Shown piece after piece: positions 1 to 8,457 of a stretch of 34,509 bases of DNA. A program made the translations under genes and the position numbers. The first letter of the stretch is position 1, and each line of letters begins with the position of its first letter. The DNA lies in contig DATJHM010000342.1 of the NCBI GenBank assembly GCA_035493895.1, forward strand, positions 1-34,509, in the 5' to 3' direction. Below the pieces are notes generated by a model that saw nothing but the letters and a program-made list of their open reading frames with translations, had not been told where the DNA came from and did no database searches. The DNA comes from DATJHM01 sp035493895. GTDB taxonomy: Bacteria; Chloroflexota; Ktedonobacteria; Ktedonobacterales; Ktedonobacteraceae.

Positions 1-912
1 GCTGATGATCATACCGTGGAAACGCAGACCTCACCTGAGCAGCGTCCTCACGGCGGGCTCAAGCAAAAGATTATTGCTATACTGGGGAATCGCGTGGTCT
101 ATGGTATCCTGAACGGTCTGCTCGATGGGATCTTTGTAGCAGTGCTTGTCGGTCCTGTCAGTGGTTGGATCTGCGGGTTGTTTTCCGGCCTTTTCTGTGC
201 CGCGATGGGCAAACTGGATACGGAGATAAAGTCTGCCGCTTTCTTCGAGTGGTCTCTGCCAAGCATGGTACGGAACGCGTATAAATTTCTTGCGGGCGGC
301 TTGCTTGTGGGCCTCCTGTATGGACTGGTTACTGGACGCGACTTTCTTTTCACTCCGACGAAATTATTTCCCTCGCTCATCCTTGGTCTGGCTATTGGCC
401 TGCTCGTCGGGCTGATTATGAGCATAAGAGGCGGCTTCATCCAAAAGATCCCCAATACAGATAAAATTTTGAAACCCAATCAAGGCATACAGAACTCGAT
501 ACGCAACAGTCTATTCTTTGGCTCATTCTTCGGGATTGCCTTTGGCTTGCTCTTCTCGCTCATCTATGGCCCAGTTCTTTTCCTCATTTTAGGAGATATA
601 TACAGAAGTTCTTTCCCTCCCAATAGCGGCTTGATCTATGGAATATCAGATGGCGTACTTGTAGCGGCGTTTTTCTGGCTGGTGAGTGGGGGTATCGCCT
701 GTATTCAGCATACACTCTTGCGGCTGATGCTCTGGACACATGGTTGTATCCCCTGGAACTATGCGCACTTTTTAGATCGTGCCGTGGATCTGGCCCTACT
801 CTACAGGCTAGGTGGAGGCTATATTTTCTTTCACAGGTTGCTACAGGAATATTTTGAAACATTGGACGATACACAAATACAAACGTTATTGAATCGTTTG
901 AATAAACCATGA
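1..912 (+). CDS. C-terminal part of a NACHT/STAND-type NTPase with a multi-pass membrane region (truncated by window edge)
   Basis: The reading frame is open to the left edge, so the gene probably begins outside the window; a GTG at 16 would give 298 residues but has no Shine-Dalgarno site. From there on the protein is largely hydrophobic, with about six to eight membrane segments rich in Gly and Leu (for example near residues 30-60, 90-140 and 165-230 counted from the GTG). It ends in a soluble stretch with a leucine-rich helix, then GGGYIFFHRLLQEYF and a short tail. That ending is the one I know from NACHT ATPases of Chloroflexi and Actinobacteria, in which the segment after the ATPase domain is a Gly-rich membrane bundle closed by a 'hRhGGGYxFhHRhLxEYF' motif. 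The NTPase domain itself is not visible, so the assignment is inference from the tail. It could instead be a stand-alone membrane protein. It converges on the next gene with only 7 bp between the stops. Confidence 0.6.
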   Translation, partial: ADDHTVETQTSPEQRPHGGLKQKIIAILGNRVVYGILNGLLDGIFVAVLVGPVSGWICGLFSGLFCAAMGKLDTEIKSAAFFEWSLPSMVRNAYKFLAGGLLVGLLYGLVTGRDFLFTPTKLFPSLILGLAIGLLVGLIMSIRGGFIQKIPNTDKILKPNQGIQNSIRNSLFFGSFFGIAFGLLFSLIYGPVLFLILGDIYRSSFPPNSGLIYGISDGVLVAAFFWLVSGGIACIQHTLLRLMLWTHGCIPWNYAHFLDRAVDLALLYRLGGGYIFFHRLLQEYFETLDDTQIQTLLNRLNKP

Positions 913-919
913 AAGAAGG

Positions 920-1714
920 TCAACGCTCCCCACTCATTTCAGCCATATCAGCAGACTCCACACCCAGTTGTGCGACCTCAACCACCGAGACGCCGGATTC
1001 AGCGATAGCCTCGCGGAACGCAGCGGGCACATAATCGGTGATGATCAAATCTACCGCAGTCAACGGCGCAAATGTCTCCAGGCCCGCATCGCAGAACTTG
1101 TCATGGTGCACGAGGAGCACCCGCTTGCGCGCATGCTCCAACGCCACGCACTTGACGTAGTAGGTGGCGGGATTGAGATTGAACAGGCCCGTGCGCACGT
1201 CCACGCGGGCCGATGACAGGAAATAAAGATTTGAGCGGTGCCGGGCAAAATACTCCTCTGTCTCCGGCCCAAAGACCGCAGCCATCGCCGGGACGTAGAG
1301 TCCCGGCGCGAGATGGACATGGATATCGCGCCTCGCCAGTTCCTGTAGAACGACGAGCGAGTTCGTATACACCAGTAGATTGGCTGGCAGATAAGACGCA
1401 AGTTGCGCCACCGTCGAGCCCGAATCGAGCACGACGACGTCGGATGACTGCACCATCCGGGCCGCATAATCTGCGATCATGCGCTTGGCCTGCAACTCAA
1501 CCTGGGAGCGTACCTCAAAGATGGGCCCGAATTCTTCATCGGTCCCCTTTCGCAAGCGTCGTCCCGCTTCGTTAGGCTGATAGTGCATCTGCTCGGCTAA
1601 TTCGCGAATCCTCTTCGCCAACTCCTGATCCCTGATTGTCATACCGTTCAGCACGCGTGAGACCGTTGCCGGAGAAGTCCCGATGGCGCTGGCAATATCC
1701 TTTATTTTTATCAA
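920..1714 (-). CDS. Transcriptional regulator: LacI-type helix-turn-helix fused to a DeoR-type sensor domain
   Basis: The first 25 residues form a LacI-family helix-turn-helix (IKDIASAIGTSPATVSRVLNG). The rest is not a periplasmic-binding-protein fold as in normal LacI proteins but a DeoR C-terminal sensor (about residues 70-240), seen in VVLDSGST, the YTNS turn and the closing VDLIITD segment. DeoR sensors bind phosphorylated sugars, so a sugar-phosphate or sugar-acid derivative is the likely ligand. I place the start at TTG 1714, which gives the LacI-like N-terminus M-IKIKDIA and has AAGAG nine bases upstream; TTG 1723 in the same frame is possible but leaves no room for a ribosome site. 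The gene is divergent from the hydrolase/transporter pair, and LacI-style palindromes with a central CG lie in between, so it probably represses both itself and that pair. It is about 264 residues long, the usual length for DeoR proteins. Confidence 0.85.
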   Translation of the reverse strand: MIKIKDIASAIGTSPATVSRVLNGMTIRDQELAKRIRELAEQMHYQPNEAGRRLRKGTDEEFGPIFEVRSQVELQAKRMIADYAARMVQSSDVVVLDSGSTVAQLASYLPANLLVYTNSLVVLQELARRDIHVHLAPGLYVPAMAAVFGPETEEYFARHRSNLYFLSSARVDVRTGLFNLNPATYYVKCVALEHARKRVLLVHHDKFCDAGLETFAPLTAVDLIITDYVPAAFREAIAESGVSVVEVAQLGVESADMAEMSGER

Positions 1715-1747
1715 GGGCGTCAACTCTTACTAACTAGCCATAATTTC

Positions 1748-1761
1748 TGAAAACGTATTCA
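1748..1761. promoter_or_regulatory. Operator-like palindrome O1 for the LacI/DeoR regulator
   Basis: TGAAAACGTATTCA is a 14-bp palindrome with TGAA/TTCA arms around a central CG, the layout typical of LacI-family operators. It lies 34 bp upstream of the regulator start, where it could mediate autorepression. The same core recurs twice in front of the divergent hydrolase gene. Binding is inferred from sequence only. Confidence 0.6.
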
Positions 1762-1814
1762 GTACATTGTAATTCATCGCAAAGAATTTGTAAATGGCTT
1801 GAAGCAAATCCTGA

Positions 1815-1831
1815 GGGTCGTCAGATGACCC
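1815..1831. promoter_or_regulatory. Inverted repeat in the divergent intergenic region
   Basis: GGGTC at 1815-1819 is mirrored by GACCC at 1827-1831 around a 7-base centre that is itself partly symmetric (TC..GA). It differs from the TGAA/TTCA operators and has no T-run, so it is not a terminator. It may bind a second regulator, or it may be chance. Confidence 0.25.
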
Positions 1832-1926
1832 AAGTAAGAAATTCTATCACAGATACGCACAAGATTGACCTATGATGCGTTTCGCAAAAACCTTTTCCAC
1901 AAAGATCTTTTCCAGGCCAATGCTCA

Positions 1927-1956
1927 TTGACTTCTCTATGCTGAGAATGTTATTAT
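1927..1956 (+). promoter_or_regulatory. Candidate sigma70-type promoter for the hydrolase/transporter operon
   Basis: TTGACT (1927-1932) is followed after 18 bp by TATTAT (1951-1956). Transcription would begin near 1963, about 10 bp before the tandem operators at 1973-1999, a position where a bound repressor would block the polymerase. Confidence 0.5.
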
Positions 1957-1972
1957 TTCATCTATCAGCAAT

Positions 1973-1999
1973 TGAAATCGTATTCTGAAATCGTATTCA
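1973..1999. promoter_or_regulatory. Tandem operator-like sites O2 and O3
   Basis: A 13-bp unit, TGAAATCGTATTC, occurs twice head to tail at 1973 and 1986. Each copy has the TGAA/TTC arms around a central CG seen in the O1 palindrome near the regulator. The two CG centres are 13 bp apart, a little more than one helical turn. They lie between the candidate promoter and the ATG at 2020. Confidence 0.6.
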
Positions 2000-2019
2000 A
2001 GAGAGGCGAAGAGATATAA

Positions 2020-2763
2020 ATGTACGATTTGTCGATTTTAGTGGAAGGCTTCCCCGGGAAATCCCCCACACATGGAGGACTCGGCTGGAGCACGATTGCG
2101 CTGTTACAGAATGAGACACAGTCCATTATCATTGACGGTGGCGCATTCGGTGTACGAGGGGTCTTGCAGGCAAAGCTGGCGGAAAAAGGACTCTCTCGGC
2201 ACGATATCACGCATGTCCTCCTGACCCACTCCCATTGGGATCACGCGGTGAACTGGACGATGTTCCCGAACGCAGAGATTATTCTTGGGCGCGTCGATCT
2301 GGAATGGGCTTTAGATGAGCCTCCCGGTGGATGGCACGTAGCAGAGCTGTACATCAAAGAGCTAAACCAATCCAAACAACTGCGCACGGTGCAACATCTG
2401 GATGAAGTGCTCCCAGGCATCACGGTTCATCAGGTTGCAGGCCACACCCCCGGCCATGTTGCCTATGTCTTAGATGAGACAAACCGGCGCGTCATTTTCG
2501 CGGGCGATGCCGCAAAAAATAAGGCTGAATTGCTCACCCAGGAAGTTGATATGACGCTCGATGCACAGTTAAGCGCACAGTCTATCCAATATCTGTGGAA
2601 TTTATGGGAGCAACGACAGGGTTGTCTGATGGTCCCAGGACATGATCTGCCCATGATATTGGAGGCAGGCGTCCCAAAATATGTCACTGAGCGGCATGCA
2701 GTTCTCACAGCGTGGTTTGGAGAAACTCTGGCCGAGGAAACAAATTTCAACTTACAGAAGTAA
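2020..2763 (+). CDS. Metallo-beta-lactamase-fold hydrolase (glyoxalase II / lactonase-like)
   Basis: This 247-residue protein has all metal ligands of the family: H70-x-H72-x-D74-H75 in THSHWDH, H142 in AGHTPGH, D163 in FAGDA and H208 in VPGHD. Such enzymes hold two metal ions and hydrolyse esters, thioesters or lactones. There is no signal peptide, so it should be cytoplasmic. The ATG at 2020 is preceded by purine-rich GAGAGGCGAAGAG. The gene is followed after 55 bp by an ACS-family transporter and is divergent from the LacI/DeoR regulator, so a role in opening a sugar-acid lactone or similar compound brought in by the transporter is plausible, but the substrate cannot be read from sequence. 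N-acyl-homoserine lactonase activity is an alternative because the motif pattern is shared. Confidence 0.85.
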   Translation: MYDLSILVEGFPGKSPTHGGLGWSTIALLQNETQSIIIDGGAFGVRGVLQAKLAEKGLSRHDITHVLLTHSHWDHAVNWTMFPNAEIILGRVDLEWALDEPPGGWHVAELYIKELNQSKQLRTVQHLDEVLPGITVHQVAGHTPGHVAYVLDETNRRVIFAGDAAKNKAELLTQEVDMTLDAQLSAQSIQYLWNLWEQRQGCLMVPGHDLPMILEAGVPKYVTERHAVLTAWFGETLAEETNFNLQK

Positions 2764-2818
2764 TAATTGCCCAGGTAGGACAACGATTGACCAGGACCAG
2801 GCAAGGAGATTGACACCA

Positions 2819-4153
2819 ATGAAGCGACGAATCTGGGTCTACGTTTTGCTGTTTTTCTTAGTCACTATCAATTATATGGATAGGACAAATCTTTCGGTTG
2901 CATCCGCCCCTATTGCACAAGCGCTGCACTTGCAACCGGCGACGTTAGGTATTCTCTTCTCATCATTCCTCTGGGTCTACCTGATTGTTCTTATTCCAGC
3001 TGGAATAGCCACTGATCGCTGGGGCGCTCGCCTCACCAATGCCATTAGCATTGTGGTCTGGTCTCTTGCCTCCATCTGGACTGGTCTCTCATCGAGTTTC
3101 ATGACGTTACTATTCAGCCGCCTTGGTATGGGACTTGGGGAGGCCCCGACGTATCCTGCCAGCGCGCGTACGGTGAGCCAGTGGGCCCCGGCAAGCGAGC
3201 GTGGACGCGCGGTGGCATCGTACAACGCTGGCTCTTACGCTGGTCCGGCGGTCGGAGCGCTTGTTGTTGGCTGGCTCGTCACGCAATTTGGCTGGCGCGC
3301 GTCTTTTTACGTCACTGGCGCACTCGGTTTCGTCTGGCTTCTCGTCTGGCTCATCTGGTACCGAAAACCGGAGGATGCAAAGTGGCTCAAAAAAGAGGAA
3401 CAAAAGAAGATTCTCGCGGAACGCGACATGGCGGTCGGAGAAGAGCACAGTAAACATGGCATTCTTTACCTGCTGAAATATAAGGGGATGTGGGGCGTCA
3501 TGCTGACCCAATCCTGTGCAGTGTACGCGCAATACTTATTCCTGACCTGGCTCCCCAATTATCTGGAAACGGCCCGCGGGTTGACCGTACTACGCTCGAG
3601 TCTCTTTTCTGCTCTACCCTACTTCATCGCTGTGGTGTTCGGCATCCTCTTCGCCGTCGTGAGTGACCGCTTGCTCACCAATGAAACACGCAATACGGGT
3701 GCAAGAAGAACTGGCGTCGTGATCTCCATGATCATCTCCGCCGTTGTGCTGCTCACGCCATACGTGCATTCGATCACGATGATTGTCGTGCTGATCTCCA
3801 TCTCACTCACGTTTATCTCCACCTCAATTACGATGAATATTACGCTCACCAACGATCTGTTGCGTGTTCCTGGCAGTTCGGGGCAAGCCAATAGTTTGCT
3901 GATGATCGGGGGAAATATTTTCGGCTTACTCGCGCCAATTGTCACCGGCTTCGTCGTGCAAATTACCGGTCAATTTACGGGAGCATTCTTGATTGCCGGA
4001 ATATTGTTGATTGCGGGTGCCATTATCAGTTTCACCTTAACCAGAACCGGTATCGGCGAACGCGATAGCGAGCCGCTTGAGCAACAGAATTTTGATTCTT
4101 TTGCGCTCCAGGCACCATCGCCAATCAATCAACAGGCAACAGGCCAAAGCTGA
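2819..4153 (+). CDS. MFS transporter, anion:cation symporter (ACS) family
   Basis: This 444-residue protein has about twelve membrane helices in two groups of six, with a charged cytoplasmic loop near residues 185-220. The family signature is visible: NYMDRTNLSVASAPI in helix 1, DRWGARL after helix 2 and RLGMGLGEAPTYPA in helix 4. ACS members import organic anions such as glucarate, galactonate, tartrate or phthalate. I chose ATG 2819, with AAGGAG ten bases upstream; the frame stays open upstream but only by overlapping the hydrolase gene. It is co-directional with that hydrolase (55 bp gap) and probably in the same operon under the LacI/DeoR regulator. A sugar acid is the most likely substrate given this context. 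Confidence 0.9.
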   Translation: MKRRIWVYVLLFFLVTINYMDRTNLSVASAPIAQALHLQPATLGILFSSFLWVYLIVLIPAGIATDRWGARLTNAISIVVWSLASIWTGLSSSFMTLLFSRLGMGLGEAPTYPASARTVSQWAPASERGRAVASYNAGSYAGPAVGALVVGWLVTQFGWRASFYVTGALGFVWLLVWLIWYRKPEDAKWLKKEEQKKILAERDMAVGEEHSKHGILYLLKYKGMWGVMLTQSCAVYAQYLFLTWLPNYLETARGLTVLRSSLFSALPYFIAVVFGILFAVVSDRLLTNETRNTGARRTGVVISMIISAVVLLTPYVHSITMIVVLISISLTFISTSITMNITLTNDLLRVPGSSGQANSLLMIGGNIFGLLAPIVTGFVVQITGQFTGAFLIAGILLIAGAIISFTLTRTGIGERDSEPLEQQNFDSFALQAPSPINQQATGQS

Positions 4154-4366
4154 TATCGGTCGTGCGTGTTCCGGAAACCACTTTGCTCAGCGGGATCTAA
4201 AGTGCCTCTTTTTCCCTCGCTGTCACGTACTATAAACAGATACGGCTAGAAATGTCCAAAAAGAGAGTCGAAGAGAAAAAAAGACCAGCCTGGGCAATGT
4301 AAGCTGATGTGTAGAGGTGCGTACGAGGGAATGTCCAGGGTACTTTTCAAGGAAGGAACACGCACG

Positions 4367-4906
4367 ATGAATCAACCATATACACCTGACCCACGTACTC
4401 CCGGCCCTGCAATGGCAGGTCCAAACGACGATACGGTGCAGGTGAATAGCGTTGGAGATGCCTATAGCGAAAACAGGCATGTTGAAAGCCAGCAGACCCG
4501 GTATAGAGATCAGGACGGCCATAACGTTGAGCAGCAGGTTGAGGTCTCTGAGGACAAAAATCTACAACGCGCAAATATGCGCTACTGGACCACAAGGATC
4601 ATCTACTTTATCCTTGGCGTACTTGAGGTGATTATGGGCCTGCGCTTCATTTTCCGCTTGCTCGGAGCGAGCCAGGGTAACGGTTTCATCACATTCCTCT
4701 ATAGCCTGAGCCATGCATTCGTCGCGCCTTTCAATGGCATCTTTAATGATCAAGCCATAGGAAACGTGAGCGTCTTTGAACTTTCAACACTCATCGCAAT
4801 GCTTATCTATGCCCTGATCGCCTGGGGATTGGTCGCGCTTGGCCGCATGATCTTCTCGCCCACATATGATAGCCAGCAAAGAGTCGTAAGGACACGCCGT
4901 CAATAG
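4367..4906 (+). CDS. YggT-like small membrane protein with a hydrophilic N-terminal extension
   Basis: The 179-residue protein begins with about 80 polar residues (Pro, Gln, Asp rich, no recognisable domain). Two hydrophobic segments follow at about 85-110 and 135-160, separated by an amphipathic stretch containing FNGIF. The pattern RxIYFILGVLEVIMGLRF plus a second helix is that of the YggT family, integral membrane proteins of unclear function sometimes linked to osmotic stress or cell division. The start ATG 4367 has GGAAGG nine bases upstream; an in-frame start at 4307 lacks this. It stands alone, converging on the peptidase gene with a hairpin between them. Confidence 0.75.
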   Translation: MNQPYTPDPRTPGPAMAGPNDDTVQVNSVGDAYSENRHVESQQTRYRDQDGHNVEQQVEVSEDKNLQRANMRYWTTRIIYFILGVLEVIMGLRFIFRLLGASQGNGFITFLYSLSHAFVAPFNGIFNDQAIGNVSVFELSTLIAMLIYALIAWGLVALGRMIFSPTYDSQQRVVRTRRQ

Positions 4907-4934
4907 GGAAAAGCAGTATTTGCAGCCTACGCAT

Positions 4935-4963
4935 GGGATGCAGGACGTGACGTCTTGCATCCC
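4935..4963. terminator. Bidirectional hairpin between convergent genes
   Basis: GGGATGCA at 4935-4942 pairs with TGCATCCC at 4956-4963, and most of the bases between extend the stem (GACG/CGTC). It sits between two convergent genes ending at 4906 and 4988. Neither side carries a strong T-run, so it may act weakly or with Rho. Confidence 0.55.
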
Positions 4964-4987
4964 ACAACAGCTAAAATCTCAGTTCTA

Positions 4988-6787
4988 TTATTCGCTTACA
5001 AGCACTTCGAAGCGATCAACATCGCGGCGAATAGTATCCAGGCTTGAGCGCCAGAAATCTTCGGAATGCAGATCGATCCCAAAGCGGGCGGCAAGGGCGG
5101 CGGCATCGGCCATCCCGGTTGAGGAGAGCAGGTCATCATAGCCCTGCTTAAATGTTTCCGGATCTTGCTGGTACTGCGCATATAACCCCAGGCCAAAGAG
5201 CAGCCCAAACATGTATGGATAATTGTAGAAAGAGCTGGAACTGTAATAGTGCGACTTGACGGCCCACATGTAGGGATGTAGTTCGTTTTCGTCCAGACCA
5301 TCGCCGTAGGTTTCACGCTGCGCTGCGAGCATGAGCGCGTTGAACTCTTTGACGGAAAGCTCACGCTGTTGCCTTTTCTCAAAGACGCTCTGCTCAAAGA
5401 GGAAGCGGCTGGGGATGTCGATCACCAGCTGGCAGAAATTTTGCAGCGCATCTTCAAGGATCGAGATCTGCTCCTCCTTGTTGGCGGTACGCAGGACCGC
5501 GTTCCGGATAATGGTCTCGCAGAAGATACTGGCCGTCTCTGCCAGCGTCATCGGGAGGGACTTTTGCAGCGCGGTACGTGGCGCGAGATTTAGATTGTGG
5601 TACGCATGCCCCAGCTCATGGGCGAGCGTGCTGACGCCATAGAATGAGGGGCGGAAATTAGAGAGCACGCGCGATTCATCTTTGCGCACCGAGATACAGA
5701 AGGCTCCATCCCTCTTCCCGGGACGCGGCTCAGCGTCGATCCACTGTTCACGGAAAGCGCGTGCGGCAAAGTTGGCGAGACGTGGAGAGTAGCTACCGAA
5801 CTGCGTCACAATAAAATCGTGCGCCTCAGCAAAGCTCCAACGCTTCTCTTCAGTCTGTAGCGGGGCAAACAGATCATACCAGGCCAGACGCGGCAGTCCC
5901 AGCGCGCGTGCCTTCGCATGCAGGTAACGTCGCAGATCGGGAAAGGCGGCACGTGCGGCAGAGAGCATCGCATCCAAGGTCTGACGATCAATACTGTTAT
6001 CGAATAAAGAGACTGCCAGCCCTGATTCCCAGTGGCGGCGCTTGCTGAGCGTATTAACTCCGCCCTTAATGCTATTCAAGGCAGCCGCCAGTGGCACCGC
6101 TGCTTTCTCCCAGGCCGCCAGTTCGGCATGGTATGCTCGCTGGCGCGCCTCGCGGTTACTATCACTGGCCATATTGCGGATCACGCTCATCGGCACCTCT
6201 TGCTGCTGTCCCTCGATCTCGATCGGCACCGTAATCTGTGAAGTGATTGTACTATAGAGCTTCGACCAGGCAACCTCGCCGCTGATATTCAACTCGGTGG
6301 TCAGTTCTTCCTCAGCCGGACTCATCAGATGGGTGGCGCGTATTTTTGCCTGACGCAGCGTATGCGCGTGGGTCGCAGCGAGCGGTGAATGTTGAATCAA
6401 GGCGTCCACATCCAGAGAGCCGATCCAGGCCGTGAGACGGATTGCGAGATTGGCAATCTGCACTCTTGGCTGTTGCAACTCGCTCATTTTTGCCTGTGCG
6501 ACATCGTCTTGCGAATCGGTCGCCACAAAACAAACGATATAGGTTCCCAGTTCCTTTGCATGATCCAGAAGCGCATTATAGGATGTGATCAGTATTTCAA
6601 ACGTCTGCACGAGCGTCTCATCTACGACAAGAGCTGGTTGCTCCATTACATGATGGGTTTCGAAGAGCTGTTTCAGTTCAGCGATACGTTGCTCTAGCAG
6701 GGAGAAGCTTTGCGCGAATTCAGGTGAAGTCAGGCTCGGATAGATGTTACTCATATCCCAATGAGGCAGCGATTGTGTTTGTGTCAC
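4988..6787 (-). CDS. pepF: Oligoendopeptidase F, M3 family zinc metallopeptidase
   Basis: The protein is 599 residues long, the normal size for PepF. The zinc site is intact: HELGH at residues 390-394, inside LAHELGHAYHNL, with the third ligand in the following helix (MTLAETASIFCE). The N-terminal half is the helical substrate-gating domain of M3 enzymes. PepF cleaves short peptides in the cytoplasm and needs no signal peptide. I place the start at GTG 6787 (V-TQTQSLPHW), preceded by GGGG and GAGAGA; the 31 residues available upstream in the frame do not resemble the family. It follows the zinc-ribbon gene on the same strand after about 200 bp and probably has its own promoter. Confidence 0.93.
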   Translation of the reverse strand: MTQTQSLPHWDMSNIYPSLTSPEFAQSFSLLEQRIAELKQLFETHHVMEQPALVVDETLVQTFEILITSYNALLDHAKELGTYIVCFVATDSQDDVAQAKMSELQQPRVQIANLAIRLTAWIGSLDVDALIQHSPLAATHAHTLRQAKIRATHLMSPAEEELTTELNISGEVAWSKLYSTITSQITVPIEIEGQQQEVPMSVIRNMASDSNREARQRAYHAELAAWEKAAVPLAAALNSIKGGVNTLSKRRHWESGLAVSLFDNSIDRQTLDAMLSAARAAFPDLRRYLHAKARALGLPRLAWYDLFAPLQTEEKRWSFAEAHDFIVTQFGSYSPRLANFAARAFREQWIDAEPRPGKRDGAFCISVRKDESRVLSNFRPSFYGVSTLAHELGHAYHNLNLAPRTALQKSLPMTLAETASIFCETIIRNAVLRTANKEEQISILEDALQNFCQLVIDIPSRFLFEQSVFEKRQQRELSVKEFNALMLAAQRETYGDGLDENELHPYMWAVKSHYYSSSSFYNYPYMFGLLFGLGLYAQYQQDPETFKQGYDDLLSSTGMADAAALAARFGIDLHSEDFWRSSLDTIRRDVDRFEVLVSE

Positions 6788-6911
6788 GTTTCTCTCATTC
6801 CCCTTTATGTACAATAGTGACCAGACGAGATGGCCCGCTTCGACGCACAGCTCGCCTGATGCAGGACGTTGATCTGGCACATCTTGCCTGCACTACAGAT
6901 AGTATTCCTGA

Positions 6912-6940
6912 ATTGTACCACCACTGGCTGGATCTGAAAA
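6912..6940 (-). promoter_or_regulatory. Candidate promoter for pepF
   Basis: On the minus strand TTTTCA (6940-6935) is followed after 17 bp by TACAAT (6917-6912). It lies 125 bp upstream of the pepF start. The -10 element is good and the -35 element weak. Confidence 0.35.
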
Positions 6941-6993
6941 TATTCCAGAGTTTCTTTATTCTTCTCCCTGGTGTCTATACATAAGACACTATA

Positions 6994-8322
6994 CTATGGT
7001 ATCTGGAATTCCGCAGTGACCTGGACGGTGCTTGTTACGCCACCACGATCATAGACGGGCAAAACAAGGGTGAATTTTGTGCTGTCTTGCGGCACAAGAA
7101 ACCCGACCGTTCCCGTTTTCCCGTTTTCGCCAGCGGCAATCGTTTGTGGGAAGGTATTGAATTTGGAGGATGCCGTGGTACCACCATCTGCGGTCAGACG
7201 AAAGGCATCTGCCACCGCCTGATTCAGGTAGGCATCAGTGGATGGGCTGTCCACGGTGAAGGAGAGCACTACGTAGCTCATATCTTTATCGGCCTGGGAG
7301 CCCTGAGCGCTGAGTCGCCAGATGGCAGAGGTCAGGGTCCAGTTAAGCTTCCCGTATTGGATGAGTTTATTGGGTGTAGCCGTCCTTGGCTGGTACTGGC
7401 TCACATCGACATTTGCTTTGAGGGGAACGTCGATCATATGCTCGGTGGGAGTACCCAGGCGGAGCGTGATCTGGTCGACGGATGTGGTCACCGGAACTTG
7501 AAAATCAAACCAGTTTGTTCGCGATATCGAAGGGGCGGGTAGATCGCTATGCTGTATCGTCACCGGTTGCACGCTACTTCCGTCGGGCAAGAGCACATGG
7601 ACGCCACCGCTATACCCTGTGGAGCCGAAGTAGGGGGGCCTCACGTCACTTTGCTCTTTCACGTCGAGCCGAAGAAGATCTCCTGACGCGCCATCATCGC
7701 TGAAATGTTGCGCCTGCTTCACGTCGATAACGGTAACGGTGTCATCTGCATAGGTTACTGTGGCATTGATGGGGATGGTCCTTGCGCTTCCATTGTAAGC
7801 AGGCGATGAAGTTGGCTGTTCTGAAGAGGCCGTTGCCCCGGATGTGGGAGTCGAGAGTGCTGAACTATTCCCACCATCGTTTGTTGTGCCACTCCCGATA
7901 AAATTTCGGGCGAAGTAGCCAACCGCGCCAAGCACGAGCACCACGAGCACGACTATCCCTACAGTCCTGAACCCGCCGCGCCTTGCTCGTTTCTGCGGTC
8001 GTTTCTCTGCTGGCTGCGGCGACCATTGGCCCGGTGCAGTTGCATATTCCTGTGGCCCTCGTGGGGGTGGATATCCTGCCATTCCTGGCGGTTGATTGCC
8101 TGATGGCGACGATGCGTAGGGATTTGACGAGGGAGGCGAGACATTTGTTATCTGGCCGTAGGAATCCGACGGGGGAGGCGGTGGGGGTGCGATGGGTTGA
8201 TTGGAATAGGCGGTGAATGTATTCGTGTCCGCGCGTAAAAGTGTGCCGCAATTCGGGCAGAAGGTGGTGTTTTCAGGGACAGAAGTTCCGCAGTTTTTGC
8301 AGGGGAAGCGTTGCTCCGCCAT
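6994..8322 (-). CDS. Zinc-ribbon, single-pass membrane protein with a large extracytoplasmic domain
   Basis: Four cysteines at residues 8, 11, 22 and 25 form a CxxC...CxxC zinc ribbon at the N-terminus. A Pro/Gly/Ser/Tyr-rich linker follows (about 40-105), then a basic stretch (KRPQKRARR) and one membrane helix (about 119-140). The remaining 300 residues start with a Ser/Thr-rich spacer and continue as beta-strand-rich sequence, probably two immunoglobulin-like modules related to the DUF4352 type. The positive-inside rule places the ribbon in the cytoplasm and the beta domains outside. The ATG has AAAGGGA about nine bases upstream. Proteins of this layout are common in Ktedonobacter-like Chloroflexi; function unknown. 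There is no operon partner on the same strand except pepF 206 bp downstream. Confidence 0.75.
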   Translation of the reverse strand: MAEQRFPCKNCGTSVPENTTFCPNCGTLLRADTNTFTAYSNQPIAPPPPPPSDSYGQITNVSPPSSNPYASSPSGNQPPGMAGYPPPRGPQEYATAPGQWSPQPAEKRPQKRARRGGFRTVGIVVLVVLVLGAVGYFARNFIGSGTTNDGGNSSALSTPTSGATASSEQPTSSPAYNGSARTIPINATVTYADDTVTVIDVKQAQHFSDDGASGDLLRLDVKEQSDVRPPYFGSTGYSGGVHVLLPDGSSVQPVTIQHSDLPAPSISRTNWFDFQVPVTTSVDQITLRLGTPTEHMIDVPLKANVDVSQYQPRTATPNKLIQYGKLNWTLTSAIWRLSAQGSQADKDMSYVVLSFTVDSPSTDAYLNQAVADAFRLTADGGTTASSKFNTFPQTIAAGENGKTGTVGFLVPQDSTKFTLVLPVYDRGGVTSTVQVTAEFQIP

Positions 8323-8457
8323 GGGATTTTCCCTTTCGCTACCAGCTATTGAATCTTCTCGCTACTTCTTCTCGTTTTTTGTTACAGAACAATGAAAATA
8401 CTCGCTTATTCCTTTTACAGGAAAATCTCAACCTATTGTATCATATGGATAACAACG

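Noticed and set aside
1213..1575. 120-codon plus-strand frame opposite the regulator
   Set aside because: It is antisense to the regulator's DeoR domain, has a low-complexity Pro/Arg/Ser product and no ribosome site.
6971..6989. GTGTCT/AGACAC hairpin just after the zinc-ribbon gene as terminator
   Set aside because: The stem is only six pairs and no T-run follows on the minus strand, so it is too weak to call.
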